Shown here: in pieces, positions 1 to 8,761 of the stretch
Numbering within the stretch: the first letter of the stretch is position 1
Layout: every line of letters starts with the position of its first letter
Assembly (NCBI RefSeq): GCF_029502005.1
Contig: NZ_JAMQOT010000013.1
Location: 1 to 64,000 of the forward strand
Length of the DNA: 64,000 bases
Reading direction: 5' to 3'
Source: Natrinema salsiterrestre
Lineage (GTDB): Archaea; Halobacteriota; Halobacteria; Halobacteriales; Natrialbaceae
Program-made: the position numbers and the translations under genes
The notes under the pieces: model-generated
Database searches by the model: none
Seen by the model: the letters and a program-made list of their open reading frames with translations, nothing else
What the model was told of the DNA's origin: nothing

Positions 1-2
1 CG

Positions 3-119
3 TGGGTGGGCAGTCGGGTGAGCGTCAGAGAATGGCTTGAACAGTTCATACACTACTACAACACACAACGACCGCACCAATCACTTAACGAACAGACGCC
101 AGCGGAGGTGCTAAACTAG
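3..119 (+). CDS. transposase, C-terminal end (integrase core), cut by window edge
   Basis: The frame is open from the window start to TAG at 117-119. It encodes a tail with HYYNTQRPHQSLNEQTPAEV, the hallmark C-terminus of rve-type DDE transposases (IS3/IS481-like group), where a YN...RPHQSL motif closes the integrase core. The 5' part lies outside the window, so I cannot tell whether the gene is intact. It marks the left edge as a mobile-element boundary. The roughly 260 bp that follow are AT-rich and hold no gene I can recognise. Confidence 0.8.
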   Translation, partial: WVGSRVSVREWLEQFIHYYNTQRPHQSLNEQTPAEVLN

Positions 120-379
120 ACAGTGCCGAATAAATATAATAGTAAAAAAATTGCTACGTTATTACTATTAACCATATTCTTTTAATGATACCGACTAATA
201 TGGGCTTATAGAGACTATAAATGTCTTAGAGTTCGTGAAAACCTCCACCATCTTTTGGTGTAATTTTGTAATAATGTAGTTTATATCAGTTACATAAGTT
301 TATAAAATGTCGTGTTATTCTCTTGCGGTGGAGTCACACAGTGACGAACGACGGTTGCTGGCGTGACCCGAAACACACC

Positions 380-1513
380 ATGCAAGAAAACGATAGAGAG
401 CAAGTGAGCAGACGAGGCGTCGTCAAAGGCATTGGCGGGCTCGCAGCGCTGTCGATGTCGAACGCGACGTTCGAGACTGCGCAGGCAGCGATGGATGGTC
501 CACTGCAAAGTGACCCTCATACCGCGGACACGTACCGATCGATCGTCGACGCGATCGTCCCACGGACACCGGAACTCGAGGACGAACTCGGGCCCGAGCA
601 CGTCCCCGGCGGTCTCGACGCCGAGTTAGAGAAGTTCCTCATCTGGGACTTCAACCACTTCCAGGAGATTCGCGCCGAGATGGTGACCGAGAACTCGCTG
701 CTCGATCTCTCGGGCGATTCTGGACCGGAGATGCCGCGGGCCATGTTCGAGGTGACGGTCGACACGACGGGGTTCAGCTCAGATCTGGACGCGATGCTGG
801 ACCTCGCGGACATCAGCATCTTGGATCTGGATCTGGACGGCGAAGCGATGGAGGACTACCTCACGTTCGGCCCGGTCGAACGGTTCGAGATCGGATTCGC
901 TGACTTCGACGACGCGACGGAGGGGCCGGCGGAGTTCGAACTGGCTGTCGAGACGACGAACGAATCGGTCCACCGGATCCTCCAGAATTACCCCTATGCG
1001 CCGACCTTTACGCTCGTGTTCGATCTCGTGGCCGCTGAGTTCCTCGCTCTCGGGAAGAACGAAGATCCGGTCTCGCCGAACGAGCAGTTCCCGGGCGGCG
1101 GGACGTTCACCCGCCTCTCTCGAGAGGACCGACTCCGGTGTCTCTGGACGATCGTCGACGGCGGTGCCATCGATACGATCGACGATCTCCTATCGCCGCT
1201 GGTGCCAGACGTCGGCATCCTGAAGTACGTGGTTATGGCCGTCAACGGCCTCCACGGCTTCGGCTACTACACCGAGTGGTCCGGATACGGGGACACGAAA
1301 ACGAACACGCCAAACGAGCGCGAAATGCAACGGGACCCGGCCGAGGTCCAGAGTCGTCAGCAGAGCGGCTATCCTGGCCCTGCTCCGGGATACGCGGCAG
1401 ACTGGCGTCACGCCGTTCCGGGCGGGTTCAAGGACCCGAAGGCCAAGAACCTGAATCTCCCGGACGACCTGACCGGCGATGATGTCATCGACGGGATCGG
1501 AGGTGACACCTGA
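380..1513 (+). CDS. Tat-exported gluconate 2-dehydrogenase subunit 3-like protein
   Basis: 377 aa from ATG 380; an in-frame ATG exists at 323, but the Tat signal (RRGVVKGIGG) sits at the usual place only from 380. The mature part begins with a segment like HTADTYRSIVDAIVPRTPEL, typical of the small subunit of membrane-associated gluconate/sugar dehydrogenases. The C-terminal third carries a GYYTEWSGYG segment and a Pro/Gly-rich tail common in haloarchaeal relatives. Its stop overlaps the start of the GMC flavoprotein gene (TGATG), so the two are translationally coupled and probably form one complex. The subunit probably accompanies the flavoprotein through the Tat pathway. The substrate is unknown; the family call is inferred from sequence style and gene pairing. 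Confidence 0.75.
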   Translation: MQENDREQVSRRGVVKGIGGLAALSMSNATFETAQAAMDGPLQSDPHTADTYRSIVDAIVPRTPELEDELGPEHVPGGLDAELEKFLIWDFNHFQEIRAEMVTENSLLDLSGDSGPEMPRAMFEVTVDTTGFSSDLDAMLDLADISILDLDLDGEAMEDYLTFGPVERFEIGFADFDDATEGPAEFELAVETTNESVHRILQNYPYAPTFTLVFDLVAAEFLALGKNEDPVSPNEQFPGGGTFTRLSREDRLRCLWTIVDGGAIDTIDDLLSPLVPDVGILKYVVMAVNGLHGFGYYTEWSGYGDTKTNTPNEREMQRDPAEVQSRQQSGYPGPAPGYAADWRHAVPGGFKDPKAKNLNLPDDLTGDDVIDGIGGDT

Positions 1514-3267
1514 TGAACGATCCCGACGTCGTCGTCATCGGTGCCGGTGCGGACGGTCCGGCCACCGCGTCACGACTCGCTCGTAAACACGGCCTCGACG
1601 TCCTCATCCTCGAGGGCGGCCCGTGGCACGGCAACGAACAGTGGCCCGAACCACACGCCGACGCAGGTGGGACGGTGAGTACGGATCCCGACGATCTCGA
1701 TGGAAAGTTACTGGACGATCAGTTCACCCATCGGGAAGCCGATGCGAACGACCCTACTCACGGCTACCTCCGCGTGGGACCGGCCGACCACTCGCGAGCG
1801 CCGTGGTTCCGGAATCTCCATCAGAACGCGTTCATCTGGCAGGTCGGCGCGGTCGGTGGGACCTCGCTCCACTACTTCGCGAACCACCCCCGGGCGTATC
1901 CGTACGCCATCGACGAGCAGGACCACTGGCCGATTTCGTACGAGGACCTCGTCCCGTACTATCAGCTCAACGAGGAAGTGACGAGTACCCAGCAGGCACC
2001 GATGACGGCCAAGGAGGAGGTGTTCATCGAAGGAGCGACGAACGCCGGCTACCCGCGTCTCGACACGAAGAACGTCACGGAGACGGGGTGGCGACCTCAA
2101 GCGAATGCCGTCGCAGTCCCCGGAGAGGAAACGGCGACCGACCAGCCCCTCGATTCCGACTACGAAGGATCGTTCAGCTACGACGACGGGTTCCGCGGGG
2201 ACACGCTCGTGGGCGACCACTTCCAGGGCTCGTCCACTCCCGTCGACGCGCCAGTTCGCGAGAAGGCTCGCAAATCCGCGAACGTGAGTTGGGTGCCGCG
2301 AGCGCTCGATACGAACGACGAACCCGAACCGGGGAACGTCGCGATCCGCCCGAACGCATTCGTCACGAACATCGAAGCCGAAGAAGGACTCGGAACGATG
2401 GAAGCGACGGGCGTCACGTTCCGTGACTCCTGGTCCGGTAGCTCACAAACGGTCTCGGCCGACGTCGTCGTCCTCGCTGCCGGCTGCATCGAATCGCCTC
2501 GGCTCTGGCTCAATTCGGGCCTGCCGGACGACGGCTGGGTCGGCAAGGGACTCACGACCCATTGGTTCGACTGGGTCGTCGGCGTCTACGACGACGACAC
2601 CGTCGCCGAGATCAACCCCGAGAACGAACATATGGACCCCTACGTGGGTCAGAACTCGGCAGTTCGGTTCGACAAACCCGGCGTCGGCGGCATGGAAGAC
2701 ATCGGCATGTCACCCGGGCTCGTCTCCTACGCTGACTACCTCTTCACCGAGGCCGGGTACAGCTTCGACACGCCGGTCGATCCCGGCGAGCCGTGGGACA
2801 CACGCGGCTACGTCGTCGGCGAAGAACTCAAGCGTCGGATGTCGGACTACAGGCAAACGAAGGCGCTCCTGATCCTGACTGACGACCTCCCGCGTCAGGA
2901 CAACGGCGTCTCGCTGGACAATACGTTCAGCGACGAACACGGACCGGTTCCGAAGGTCAAGTACGAACCTCACCCCGACGACGATGCGAAGCGCGATGAA
3001 CTCGCACGTATCGCCGCGAACATTCATCGCGAGGCAGGTGCTGAGCACGTCCACCGCTGTGAGTGGCCTCCGCTGTTGCTCCACATGCAGTCTACGATGC
3101 GAATGGGGGAGGTGCTCGACGAGAACGCCGAGGCGAAGAACGTCTCGAGGCTCTTCGTCGCGGACCACTCTGCGATGGCGAACGGGGTGGGTGGTCCGAA
3201 CCCGACCAACACCGGGCAAGCGCTCGCACTGCGGACTGCCGATCGAATCGGCGACCTCTACTTCTAA
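1513..3267 (+). CDS. GMC-family FAD oxidoreductase (sugar/alcohol dehydrogenase-like)
   Basis: 584 aa. The N-terminus has the FAD-binding Rossmann motif VVIGAGADGPATA (residues about 4-16) followed by an ILEGG strand end. GGTSLHY near residue 115 matches the second GMC signature region. The C-terminus has HMQSTMRMG and the FAD-binding GGPNPTNTGQALALRTADRI block. Length and motifs fit gluconate 2-dehydrogenase/glucose-methanol-choline flavoproteins that oxidise an alcohol group. It overlaps the upstream small-subunit gene by 1 nt. It has no Tat signal of its own, so it may be exported by hitch-hiking on the partner. The electron acceptor is not visible in the neighbourhood: no cytochrome c gene follows. 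Confidence 0.88.
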   Translation: MNDPDVVVIGAGADGPATASRLARKHGLDVLILEGGPWHGNEQWPEPHADAGGTVSTDPDDLDGKLLDDQFTHREADANDPTHGYLRVGPADHSRAPWFRNLHQNAFIWQVGAVGGTSLHYFANHPRAYPYAIDEQDHWPISYEDLVPYYQLNEEVTSTQQAPMTAKEEVFIEGATNAGYPRLDTKNVTETGWRPQANAVAVPGEETATDQPLDSDYEGSFSYDDGFRGDTLVGDHFQGSSTPVDAPVREKARKSANVSWVPRALDTNDEPEPGNVAIRPNAFVTNIEAEEGLGTMEATGVTFRDSWSGSSQTVSADVVVLAAGCIESPRLWLNSGLPDDGWVGKGLTTHWFDWVVGVYDDDTVAEINPENEHMDPYVGQNSAVRFDKPGVGGMEDIGMSPGLVSYADYLFTEAGYSFDTPVDPGEPWDTRGYVVGEELKRRMSDYRQTKALLILTDDLPRQDNGVSLDNTFSDEHGPVPKVKYEPHPDDDAKRDELARIAANIHREAGAEHVHRCEWPPLLLHMQSTMRMGEVLDENAEAKNVSRLFVADHSAMANGVGGPNPTNTGQALALRTADRIGDLYF

Positions 3268-3354
3268 TCTCTACACTCTGGCTTTGCTCTGTTCTCTGTG
3301 TACTGTGGTCGCGAATTCCACTTCGGTACAGAAATTCTCCGTTGCTGAAGTACT

Positions 3355-3466
3355 GGTCCTGTCCAATACGTTTTTACGATGCCGATGTCCCTGTCAATCT
3401 CAAATTTGGAACTCGAAGAGTGTCAATCACGCGGACAACTCCTCACGAGACTCTCTACCAGCAGGT
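3355..3466 (+). pseudogene. 5' remnant (promoter and first ~15 codons) of an AddB-like gene
   Basis: This stretch aligns almost base for base with 10790-10890, the upstream region and start of the AddB-like gene. It shares AACTCGAAGAGTGTCAATCA and the codons for SITRxTPxxTLYxQ. After the codon for the second glutamine the match stops. The sequence jumps into GCAGGTCGAAGGCCCGCC, which occurs again at 16337-16354 just downstream of the AddA-like gene. The junction is therefore the addB-addA flanks joined without the roughly 5.4 kb of gene body. Deletion from a second copy is the simplest reading. No function is expected. Confidence 0.8.
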
Positions 3467-3649
3467 CGAAGGCCCGCCAGATCGTCGGCGAGTCACGTCC
3501 GTTGCATCGACGAGATCGGGGATCGTGAACTCCGTTTCGTGGGCGTCGACCAGTAGACGAAGGATATCGTCTGCTGCTTCGATGCGAAATGCGTCAGTGT
3601 CCGCGTTTGGATACGCATCGATGCAGATCGTTATGTCTTGTTTCGCCAT
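3455..3649 (-). pseudogene. winged-helix/nucleotidyltransferase-type regulator, truncated and frameshifted
   Basis: From ATG 3649 the product begins MAKQDITICIDAYPNAD and continues through FRIEAADDILRLLVD and FTIPDLVDATDVTR. I recognise this N-terminal wHTH from haloarchaeal proteins that continue into a nucleotidyltransferase domain; that family call is from memory. After VTR the expected STIWRAFDL is present only in the next frame: one base is missing compared with the homologous piece at 16285-16418. The downstream coding part is replaced by the AddB 5' remnant. Only about 60 codons survive, so this is a non-functional stub. An alternative upstream ATG at 3760 gives an N-terminus unlike the family. 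Confidence 0.65.
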
Positions 3650-3763
3650 CTCAGACACTGTCTGATTTTGTGCAACGAGATAAAAAAGGTGGCCACGATC
3701 CACTGAGAGGCATACTACTATCAAATTTCTCATATTCGACAGCGGGACCAGGACCGCCACTAT

Positions 3764-3858
3764 CTAACTACCTGTCCCTCTAGGTCGTAGTGAACCCATA
3801 ATTATATTGATAACCGCTCCGCGGTACGACAGCGACCAACTGCCTGAAAGACGTGGAT
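3764..3858 (+). pseudogene. 5' remnant (upstream region and first ~17 codons) of the flavoprotein gene at 20405
   Basis: The sequence aligns with 20366-20458: TAACTACCTGTCCCTC, a GTAGTGA segment, then CCGCGGTACGACAGCGACCA and CTGAAAGACGTGG. The coding part reads PRYDSDQLPERRG in both copies. After that Gly codon the two sequences part completely. Together with the AddB remnant and the regulator stub just upstream, this strip reproduces the order of landmarks of the 10.8-20.5 kb block in about 500 bp. Confidence 0.8.
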
Positions 3859-3885
3859 TTCCGCGTTGCACCGCTGTGATGAGCG

Positions 3886-4626
3886 TCAGTTTGCTGTAGT
3901 TCGGCGTTCCGCAAACCAGCCACCAAGGTATCCGCCGAGACCGCCGAGTCCGGCCCCAAGGGCTGCGGAGACGACCAACGATAGAAGTGCCGTTATACCA
4001 ACAAAAGCCGCGTTGCCGCCCTGTTCAATAGCAAGAAGTCCGGTGGCTAATCCACCGACACTGAACAGGCCGACTATGAGCAGTGGGAGTAAGGGTAAGA
4101 CACCTGCAAGCGCCCCGACGCTGATCGTTCGATCAGACTCGCTCTTTTCTAGATACCCCGCGACAGCCCCGCCAAGGGCCGACGAGACCGGGATAAAGGA
4201 GAAAATTGCAGTAATGACTGCCCCGAGAACGGCAAACGAGCCGTACGAATTGACGGTGCCATCTGTCCGAGCCCGCCGGTGTGCGCGGTGTCTCACAACA
4301 ATATATCCGATCGCAAAGACGATCATTCCGAGACCCGTTATGAGCAGGCCTGGACCCATCCACGAGATGACCGCGTCAGTTACTTCAAGCGCTTCCGCGT
4401 CAGTAAGTTCAGTCGTACCGACTGTTACCGTCGTGGCTTCTTCTTCGATGGCCTGTTCGAGCAACTCTCGATCAATACCAAATACAAGGGCGGCCCCGAC
4501 TGCTACAAAGATCAACCCACTGAGCGCAATGAGGGCTCCTAAAAGCCAGTCAACGATCTCCGGGAGTGGGGTACTAGACGTCGTTGATCCGTCCACGTTC
4601 GAACTCTCCGATGGCGTAGAACTCAT
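3886..4626 (-). CDS. DUF5518-like multi-pass membrane protein
   Basis: 246 aa from ATG 4626; a further in-frame ATG at 4653 would add nine residues. A Ser/Thr-rich N-terminus is followed by one or two transmembrane helices (about residues 25-50), a polar loop, a helix (about 90-110), and a Gly/Ala-rich helical region at 125-235 with repeated GGLGGYLGG-type turns. The C-terminal Gly-rich segment resembles the small DUF5518 protein at 5662-6072. Haloarchaea carry many copies of such proteins; the function is not known. It stands alone, convergent with the scar region. It is bounded on the right by an AT-rich intergenic stretch (4627-5087) in which I see no clear gene. Confidence 0.6.
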   Translation of the reverse strand: MSSTPSESSNVDGSTTSSTPLPEIVDWLLGALIALSGLIFVAVGAALVFGIDRELLEQAIEEEATTVTVGTTELTDAEALEVTDAVISWMGPGLLITGLGMIVFAIGYIVVRHRAHRRARTDGTVNSYGSFAVLGAVITAIFSFIPVSSALGGAVAGYLEKSESDRTISVGALAGVLPLLPLLIVGLFSVGGLATGLLAIEQGGNAAFVGITALLSLVVSAALGAGLGGLGGYLGGWFAERRTTAN

Positions 4627-5087
4627 GACGCTTCGTTTTATCACGGCTCTCACACTTAAATCCGGTATTCATCCCTCAGAGAACGTCTGTACTCTATTTC
4701 TGGCAACGCACCATCCCTTCTGAGGACGGTGGGGAATAATCGCTGAGTACTGTCCGAGGAGTATCTATTTATCAGAGAATACGTATTGATACTAGAATTA
4801 TTTTTGAGACTGGTTGCTGTTGGAAAGCGTATTGCTGTGGTATCGTGAGACCATTCTCACCGGGCCATGGTGGCAGGCAACGAACTGCGCTCCCTCTCCA
4901 TCACACATCTTGGAGTGGGAACCTCGAACGTCACACTCGACGGACATCTCATGGTGGGATTCCACGTCCTGACGGGCATGGGGGAGGTCAAGACCGAGGC
5001 ACCATTCATCGAGCGAGCGACGGCAGTACAGTGGGACGACACCGGTGACGCACTAGGTATCCTCTACTACGTTCTGGGCGACGCCGA

Positions 5088-5322
5088 GAACTCCTCGAGA
5101 GAGCAGCGGAGATCAGACGGAACTTGGAGACGGAAATACGAACGGAGTCGATCGATGGAAAAGCGGACTCGACTATCGTAACCTATGCGGAGGAACACGA
5201 CGTCGACCACATCGTCCTCGGCAGTCACGGCCGCAACGGGTTGGCCAGATATCTGCTCGGAAGTGTTGCCGAAAGCGTGGCGCGGAGAGCACACGACCCG
5301 TGACGATTATCCGAGAGGATGA
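5088..5322 (+). pseudogene. universal stress protein (UspA family), C-terminal fragment
   Basis: One frame encodes ELLERAAEIRRNLETEI, then STIVTYAEEHDVDHIVLGSH and GRNGLARYLLGSVAESVARR. That is the diagnostic ATP-binding end of a UspA domain (G-x-H-G-R-x-G...GSVAE). The expected last strand, PVTIIRED, is encoded one frame over after TGA 5301-5303, so a frameshift breaks the end. The N-terminal half is missing or scrambled: upstream sequence in another frame (4867-5087) shows at best a weak resemblance. The gene is dead in this copy. Confidence 0.7.
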
Positions 5323-5402
5323 CCCCCCCACGAGACTCGGAAGGCTGAGTGTCGATTCCCAGAGCGGAAACGATATGTTTCCGGCCATCTCGTTGCGAAC
5401 TC

Positions 5403-5560
5403 TCACGTTCGAGTACCGGCCTTCCGGCGAGATGCCCGGTTTCCGTTAGCCCACCCTCCGATCGAACCACCGAGCGCGTCGGGTACCGAATTGAACGCAA
5501 ACAGGGGGAAGCCGACGGCGAGAGATCCGAATCTCGAGGCGGGCACTGAAAGAACAGCGT
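5403..5560 (-). pseudogene. DUF5518-type membrane protein, C-terminal remnant
   Basis: The minus-strand translation ends with a segment containing VPDALGGSIGGWANGNRASR. It parallels IPGALGGAIGSWAKGRRTSR at the end of the neighbouring DUF5518 gene (5662-6072). Upstream of this segment the frame loses the membrane-helix pattern. It looks like the tail of a duplicated copy, left behind next to the intact gene. Confidence 0.55.
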
Positions 5561-5661
5561 CAGGAGTGTTACGATTACCAAAATGTGTTATTTCGATCAC
5601 TGTCTTTGCGAAGCAGGAGTCCGTTGTTCGATAAAAAGCGATCGGTGGTCTCGGTAGTCGC

Positions 5662-6072
5662 TCAGGCCCGTGCACCGACTACTTCCCTGGAGGTCCGACG
5701 ACCCTTTGCCCACGATCCGATCGCGCCACCCAGCGCGCCGGGGATGGCGTAGAACGCGAGCATGAGCAAGCCGAAGACGATCACGCCGAACGTCGGGACA
5801 ACGCCCGCGAACAGAAGCGTCGTGAACGCCGCGATAGCTAACAGGATGAGCGATCCGAAGACGGTCGCGATACCGCCGTGGAACGCGCCGGAACCCACTG
5901 TTCCGCCGACGAGGTAGCCGGCGACGAGGCCTCCGAGGACACCGATGGTTCCCCAGTACAAGACTACGACCGAGGCTTCCGATCCTACGTAGATCACACC
6001 GCTGATGAACCCGAGAACGAGGGTCACTACAAATCCAGTTACGACTGCTGACCAATTGATGTTCATGATCAA
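5662..6072 (-). CDS. small DUF5518 family membrane protein
   Basis: 136 aa with four predicted hydrophobic helices (about residues 6-28, 33-58, 66-87, 91-118). The Gly-rich final helix (AIPGALGGAIG) precedes a basic C-terminus. The start is ATG 6072; ATG 6066 (MNINW) is equally possible. The layout matches the DUF5518 proteins abundant in haloarchaeal genomes, whose role is unknown. It is monocistronic, with an AT-rich upstream region (6073-6130) suited to a promoter. A decayed copy of its tail follows at 5403-5560. Confidence 0.7.
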   Translation of the reverse strand: MIMNINWSAVVTGFVVTLVLGFISGVIYVGSEASVVVLYWGTIGVLGGLVAGYLVGGTVGSGAFHGGIATVFGSLILLAIAAFTTLLFAGVVPTFGVIVFGLLMLAFYAIPGALGGAIGSWAKGRRTSREVVGARA

Positions 6073-6420
6073 TAATAACTAAGCTGTCATAGTATATATA
6101 CCCCATCTCAGGGAAGACGGATAGTACGATCATCCTGAGCAGAGATTTGGAAATATTACACTATTCAGAGCAGACACACGAGTCCAGAATCAGGACGCTT
6201 GATTCACGTACGCTACTGAATTTTCGGATCCGCTGTACGCCGAGACGCCCTCATGGTATTAAATACGGACCCATGGTATGCTAGCTCAAGATACTCACCG
6301 TCCGCCGGTTCCAGAGTACCCGTGATAGAACCCGCGAAAGGACCGATCTCTCGTTGATAGAGTGGAAACCCATGTCGGTACGAGATATCCTCACCCCCTG
6401 AGCGGTACCGGTGACTACCC

Positions 6421-7449
6421 ATGACCGAGGATGACGACCTGTCCTCAACGACCTTTCTCCGACTTCTCTTGGTAGTGCTCGGGACGCTGTCCGTCGTCCT
6501 CGTATTGCCGTTTTTCCAGCCCGTGCTGGCGGGTGCATTACTGGCGTATCTGGTCGCCCCGATAAACGGTAGACTCTCACAGCGTCTGGGTGCGACCCTC
6601 GGCGCAGTCGTGACGATACTCGTCACAGTTATCGTCGTTCTCGTCCCGCTCCTGCTTATCCTCGCCGTCGCAGTGGACCAGGCGGTTTCGATGGCGAGCG
6701 GTGCCGAACTCCCCGACATCGCCGCCGTCGAAACGATCGTCCAGGAGCAGCTCGGACCGGATGCGGACCTCCAACGCCTCCTCGAGCCGTTGTCCGGTGC
6801 CGTCGAAACCGGTCTCCGCGGCGTTCTGGGGGGCGTCATCGGTATCGTCGGTGGGATTCCCTCGTTCGTCGTCGGCGTGGTGATCTTCCTGTTTACGTTC
6901 TACTATCTCTTACGAGACGGAGACGCATTCGTCGCGTGGCTCCGAACGGCCGCCCCGCTCGAGTCGGACGTTATGGATGAGTTGATAGAACGCACTGACG
7001 ACCTCCTCTGGGCGGCCGTCGTCGGCAACGTTATCGTCGCCGGCTTACAGGCGATACTGACCGTTCTGGCCTTTGTGGTCATCGGTTTCGAGAATATTAT
7101 CTTCTGGGGAGTAGTCACGTTCATCTTATCATTGCTTCCGCTCATCGGTGCGTCGATCATCTGGATTCCAGCTGTCGGCTATCTCGTGATCTCGGGAAAC
7201 ATTCCAGTAGCCGTGGGGCTACTCATATACGGCTCCGTCGTCGTTAGCGGCTCGGACAACTTCGTCCGACCGCTCGCAATGCAGCGCGGAGCGCGCCTCA
7301 ACTCTGGGCTGCTCGTTCTCGGCATCTTCGGTGGAGTGGCCGTCTTCGGATTCCTCGGGCTCTTTATCGGCCCGGTCATACTGGGGCTGTCGAAAGCCGT
7401 CGTCGATCTGCTGGTGGAAATACGAGGTACGTCTGGAGAGATCCGGTAA
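6421..7449 (+). CDS. AI-2E family transporter (PerM/UPF0118-type permease)
   Basis: 342 aa. Paired N-terminal helices (residues about 12-70) are followed by a soluble stretch (about 85-140). Helices at 145-165, 200-235, 235-270, 270-295 and 300-335 follow. The family signature region reads PLIGASIIWIPAVGYL, then GLFIGPVILG near the end. Proteins of this family export small molecules or act as Na+/H+ antiporters; the substrate cannot be deduced here. It is preceded by about 350 bp without a recognisable gene (6073-6420). A truncated paralogue lies at 8831-9484. Confidence 0.87.
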   Translation: MTEDDDLSSTTFLRLLLVVLGTLSVVLVLPFFQPVLAGALLAYLVAPINGRLSQRLGATLGAVVTILVTVIVVLVPLLLILAVAVDQAVSMASGAELPDIAAVETIVQEQLGPDADLQRLLEPLSGAVETGLRGVLGGVIGIVGGIPSFVVGVVIFLFTFYYLLRDGDAFVAWLRTAAPLESDVMDELIERTDDLLWAAVVGNVIVAGLQAILTVLAFVVIGFENIIFWGVVTFILSLLPLIGASIIWIPAVGYLVISGNIPVAVGLLIYGSVVVSGSDNFVRPLAMQRGARLNSGLLVLGIFGGVAVFGFLGLFIGPVILGLSKAVVDLLVEIRGTSGEIR

Positions 7450-7565
7450 GCGGCTGGCCTGTGCGATCCACTGCCCGACGGTAATACTCCACCATCGCTG
7501 AATCGGCCGGCGACCGCGCGACGGTACATTAGAGATGGATTGCTTTATTGAAACCATCACTCGGT

Positions 7566-7630
7566 GATAGGTTTCAGCGGGTGTGCTGAATACAAAGCGC
7601 GAATGTGGTACAGTCCGAGACGGGATCTAC
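7566..7630. repeat. dispersed repeat A, copy 1 (IS-like end sequence)
   Basis: This stretch aligns with 55971-56035 over about 60 bp with few mismatches, including GCTGAATACAAAGCGCGAATGT here and GCTGAATACACAGCGCGAATGT there. In both places it opens a segment of 1.2-1.6 kb that ends with repeat B. The rest of 7450-7727 holds no gene. Confidence 0.65.
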
Positions 7631-7727
7631 AGGTGGCATAGCTATCGAGGCGAGACTCACCTTCACCAAATGTTGATAGGATTGGTATACTGACTACAAG
7701 GATGTATTCACCACTGACTCTTTTGGC

Positions 7728-8156
7728 TCACCCACACGAGTGTTCATCAAGAGTCGTCGGGCATGAACTCGCTTCATAGAACGAGACAGGACTGAGGGAT
7801 GTGTCTACCTCGTTAATCACGATTTTTTTGCATAGCTTCCCTGCGTCACTCCACGTGATCGTCTGCCATTCGTCTTGATCAGTTGGTCGGACAGCCATCT
7901 CGTAGCTCCACGCTGTACGGGGCCACTCACAGGACAGATGCAGCAATTTATCCGGTGGTACATCACGGGTCGATTGAAGGACGGTTTCGCCGTCAGCATT
8001 CAGTCGCACGTCGACACTCACTGATTTTGCCTGGCGGTTGTCAAGCCGTACATCATATAAATGAGAACGGATCGGAAAGACCTGCAGTCCCACGTCGATA
8101 GTAGCAGAACCACATACAACGCCGCCGGCTTTGAGGAGTGTCCGTCGCTTCACCAT
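7728..8156 (-). CDS. secreted protein of unknown function with N-terminal RR signal
   Basis: 142 aa from ATG 8156, chosen because the signal-like KRRTLLKAGGVVCGSATI then sits at the very N-terminus; the open frame extends to 8219. The mature part (IRSHLYDVRLDNRQAKSVSV, then ETVLQSTRDVPP) has the alternating pattern of a beta-sandwich and resembles short haloarchaeal envelope proteins with immunoglobulin-like folds. Cys residues occur near the end. I do not recognise a specific family. It lies, with the HalOD1 gene below, inside the segment flanked by repeats A and B. Confidence 0.55.
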   Translation of the reverse strand: MVKRRTLLKAGGVVCGSATIDVGLQVFPIRSHLYDVRLDNRQAKSVSVDVRLNADGETVLQSTRDVPPDKLLHLSCEWPRTAWSYEMAVRPTDQDEWQTITWSDAGKLCKKIVINEVDTSLSPVSFYEASSCPTTLDEHSCG

Positions 8157-8293
8157 AGTTTTCTGTTGGAAGATGACTATTGTAAGTGTAGGGTAATATC
8201 TGCGCTGTATGTTTAGCACCGCTCTGTCAAAACATTAGATATTTATCAAAATCCCCATCGTTCCATTCGCAGACCGAGACCTCCCCGATTGAG

Positions 8294-8554
8294 CTACGCA
8301 GGCTCGTGAATGACGATCTCCCCATCGCCGTGGACGGTAGTCTGTGTCCCCTCATAGGTGAACGTCACCGTGACCTCATCTCCAGTATTGACGAGTGCAT
8401 TAAGTGCGTTACACGGAATCGCGTCAGCTAATGGAGGGAGATCTATCGGTCGCTTGTCTCGAAGAGACGCGTGGCTGCGAATCACTGCCTTTGTTGGTGT
8501 CTCGTCCGCTATGGAGTTAAATCGGTGAATTCTCCCATTTCCGTTCTCAGTCAT
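8294..8554 (-). CDS. HalOD1 (haloarchaeal output domain 1) protein
   Basis: 86 aa from ATG 8554; the longer frame from 8641 adds an N-terminus unlike the family. The HalOD1 pattern is clear. A TPTKAVIRSHASL helix is followed by DLPPLADAIPCNALNALV (the LPPL...I...ALxxLx core). A C-terminal hairpin then reads VTVTFTYEGTQTTVHGDGEI. HalOD1 is a small stand-alone domain widespread in haloarchaea, proposed as a signalling output module. The gene is monocistronic, with AT-rich sequence in front. Confidence 0.8.
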   Translation of the reverse strand: MTENGNGRIHRFNSIADETPTKAVIRSHASLRDKRPIDLPPLADAIPCNALNALVNTGDEVTVTFTYEGTQTTVHGDGEIVIHEPA

Positions 8555-8761
8555 AGTCTCCCTTGAGTATTGATCCGCTCGGTGGATTTCTGATCCTACC
8601 CTTCGAAGGGAGACGATGAAGAATAATTGTTCACCCAACATTAGTGGGCTCTATATTTTTACCGATGACAAAGATGACCTCGAGTAACGCTTGGACAAGG
8701 CGTCGCGGTCCCAGCCTAGTACCGGCGACGATTTGACTTGGTCAAACTGTTCCGCAATAAG

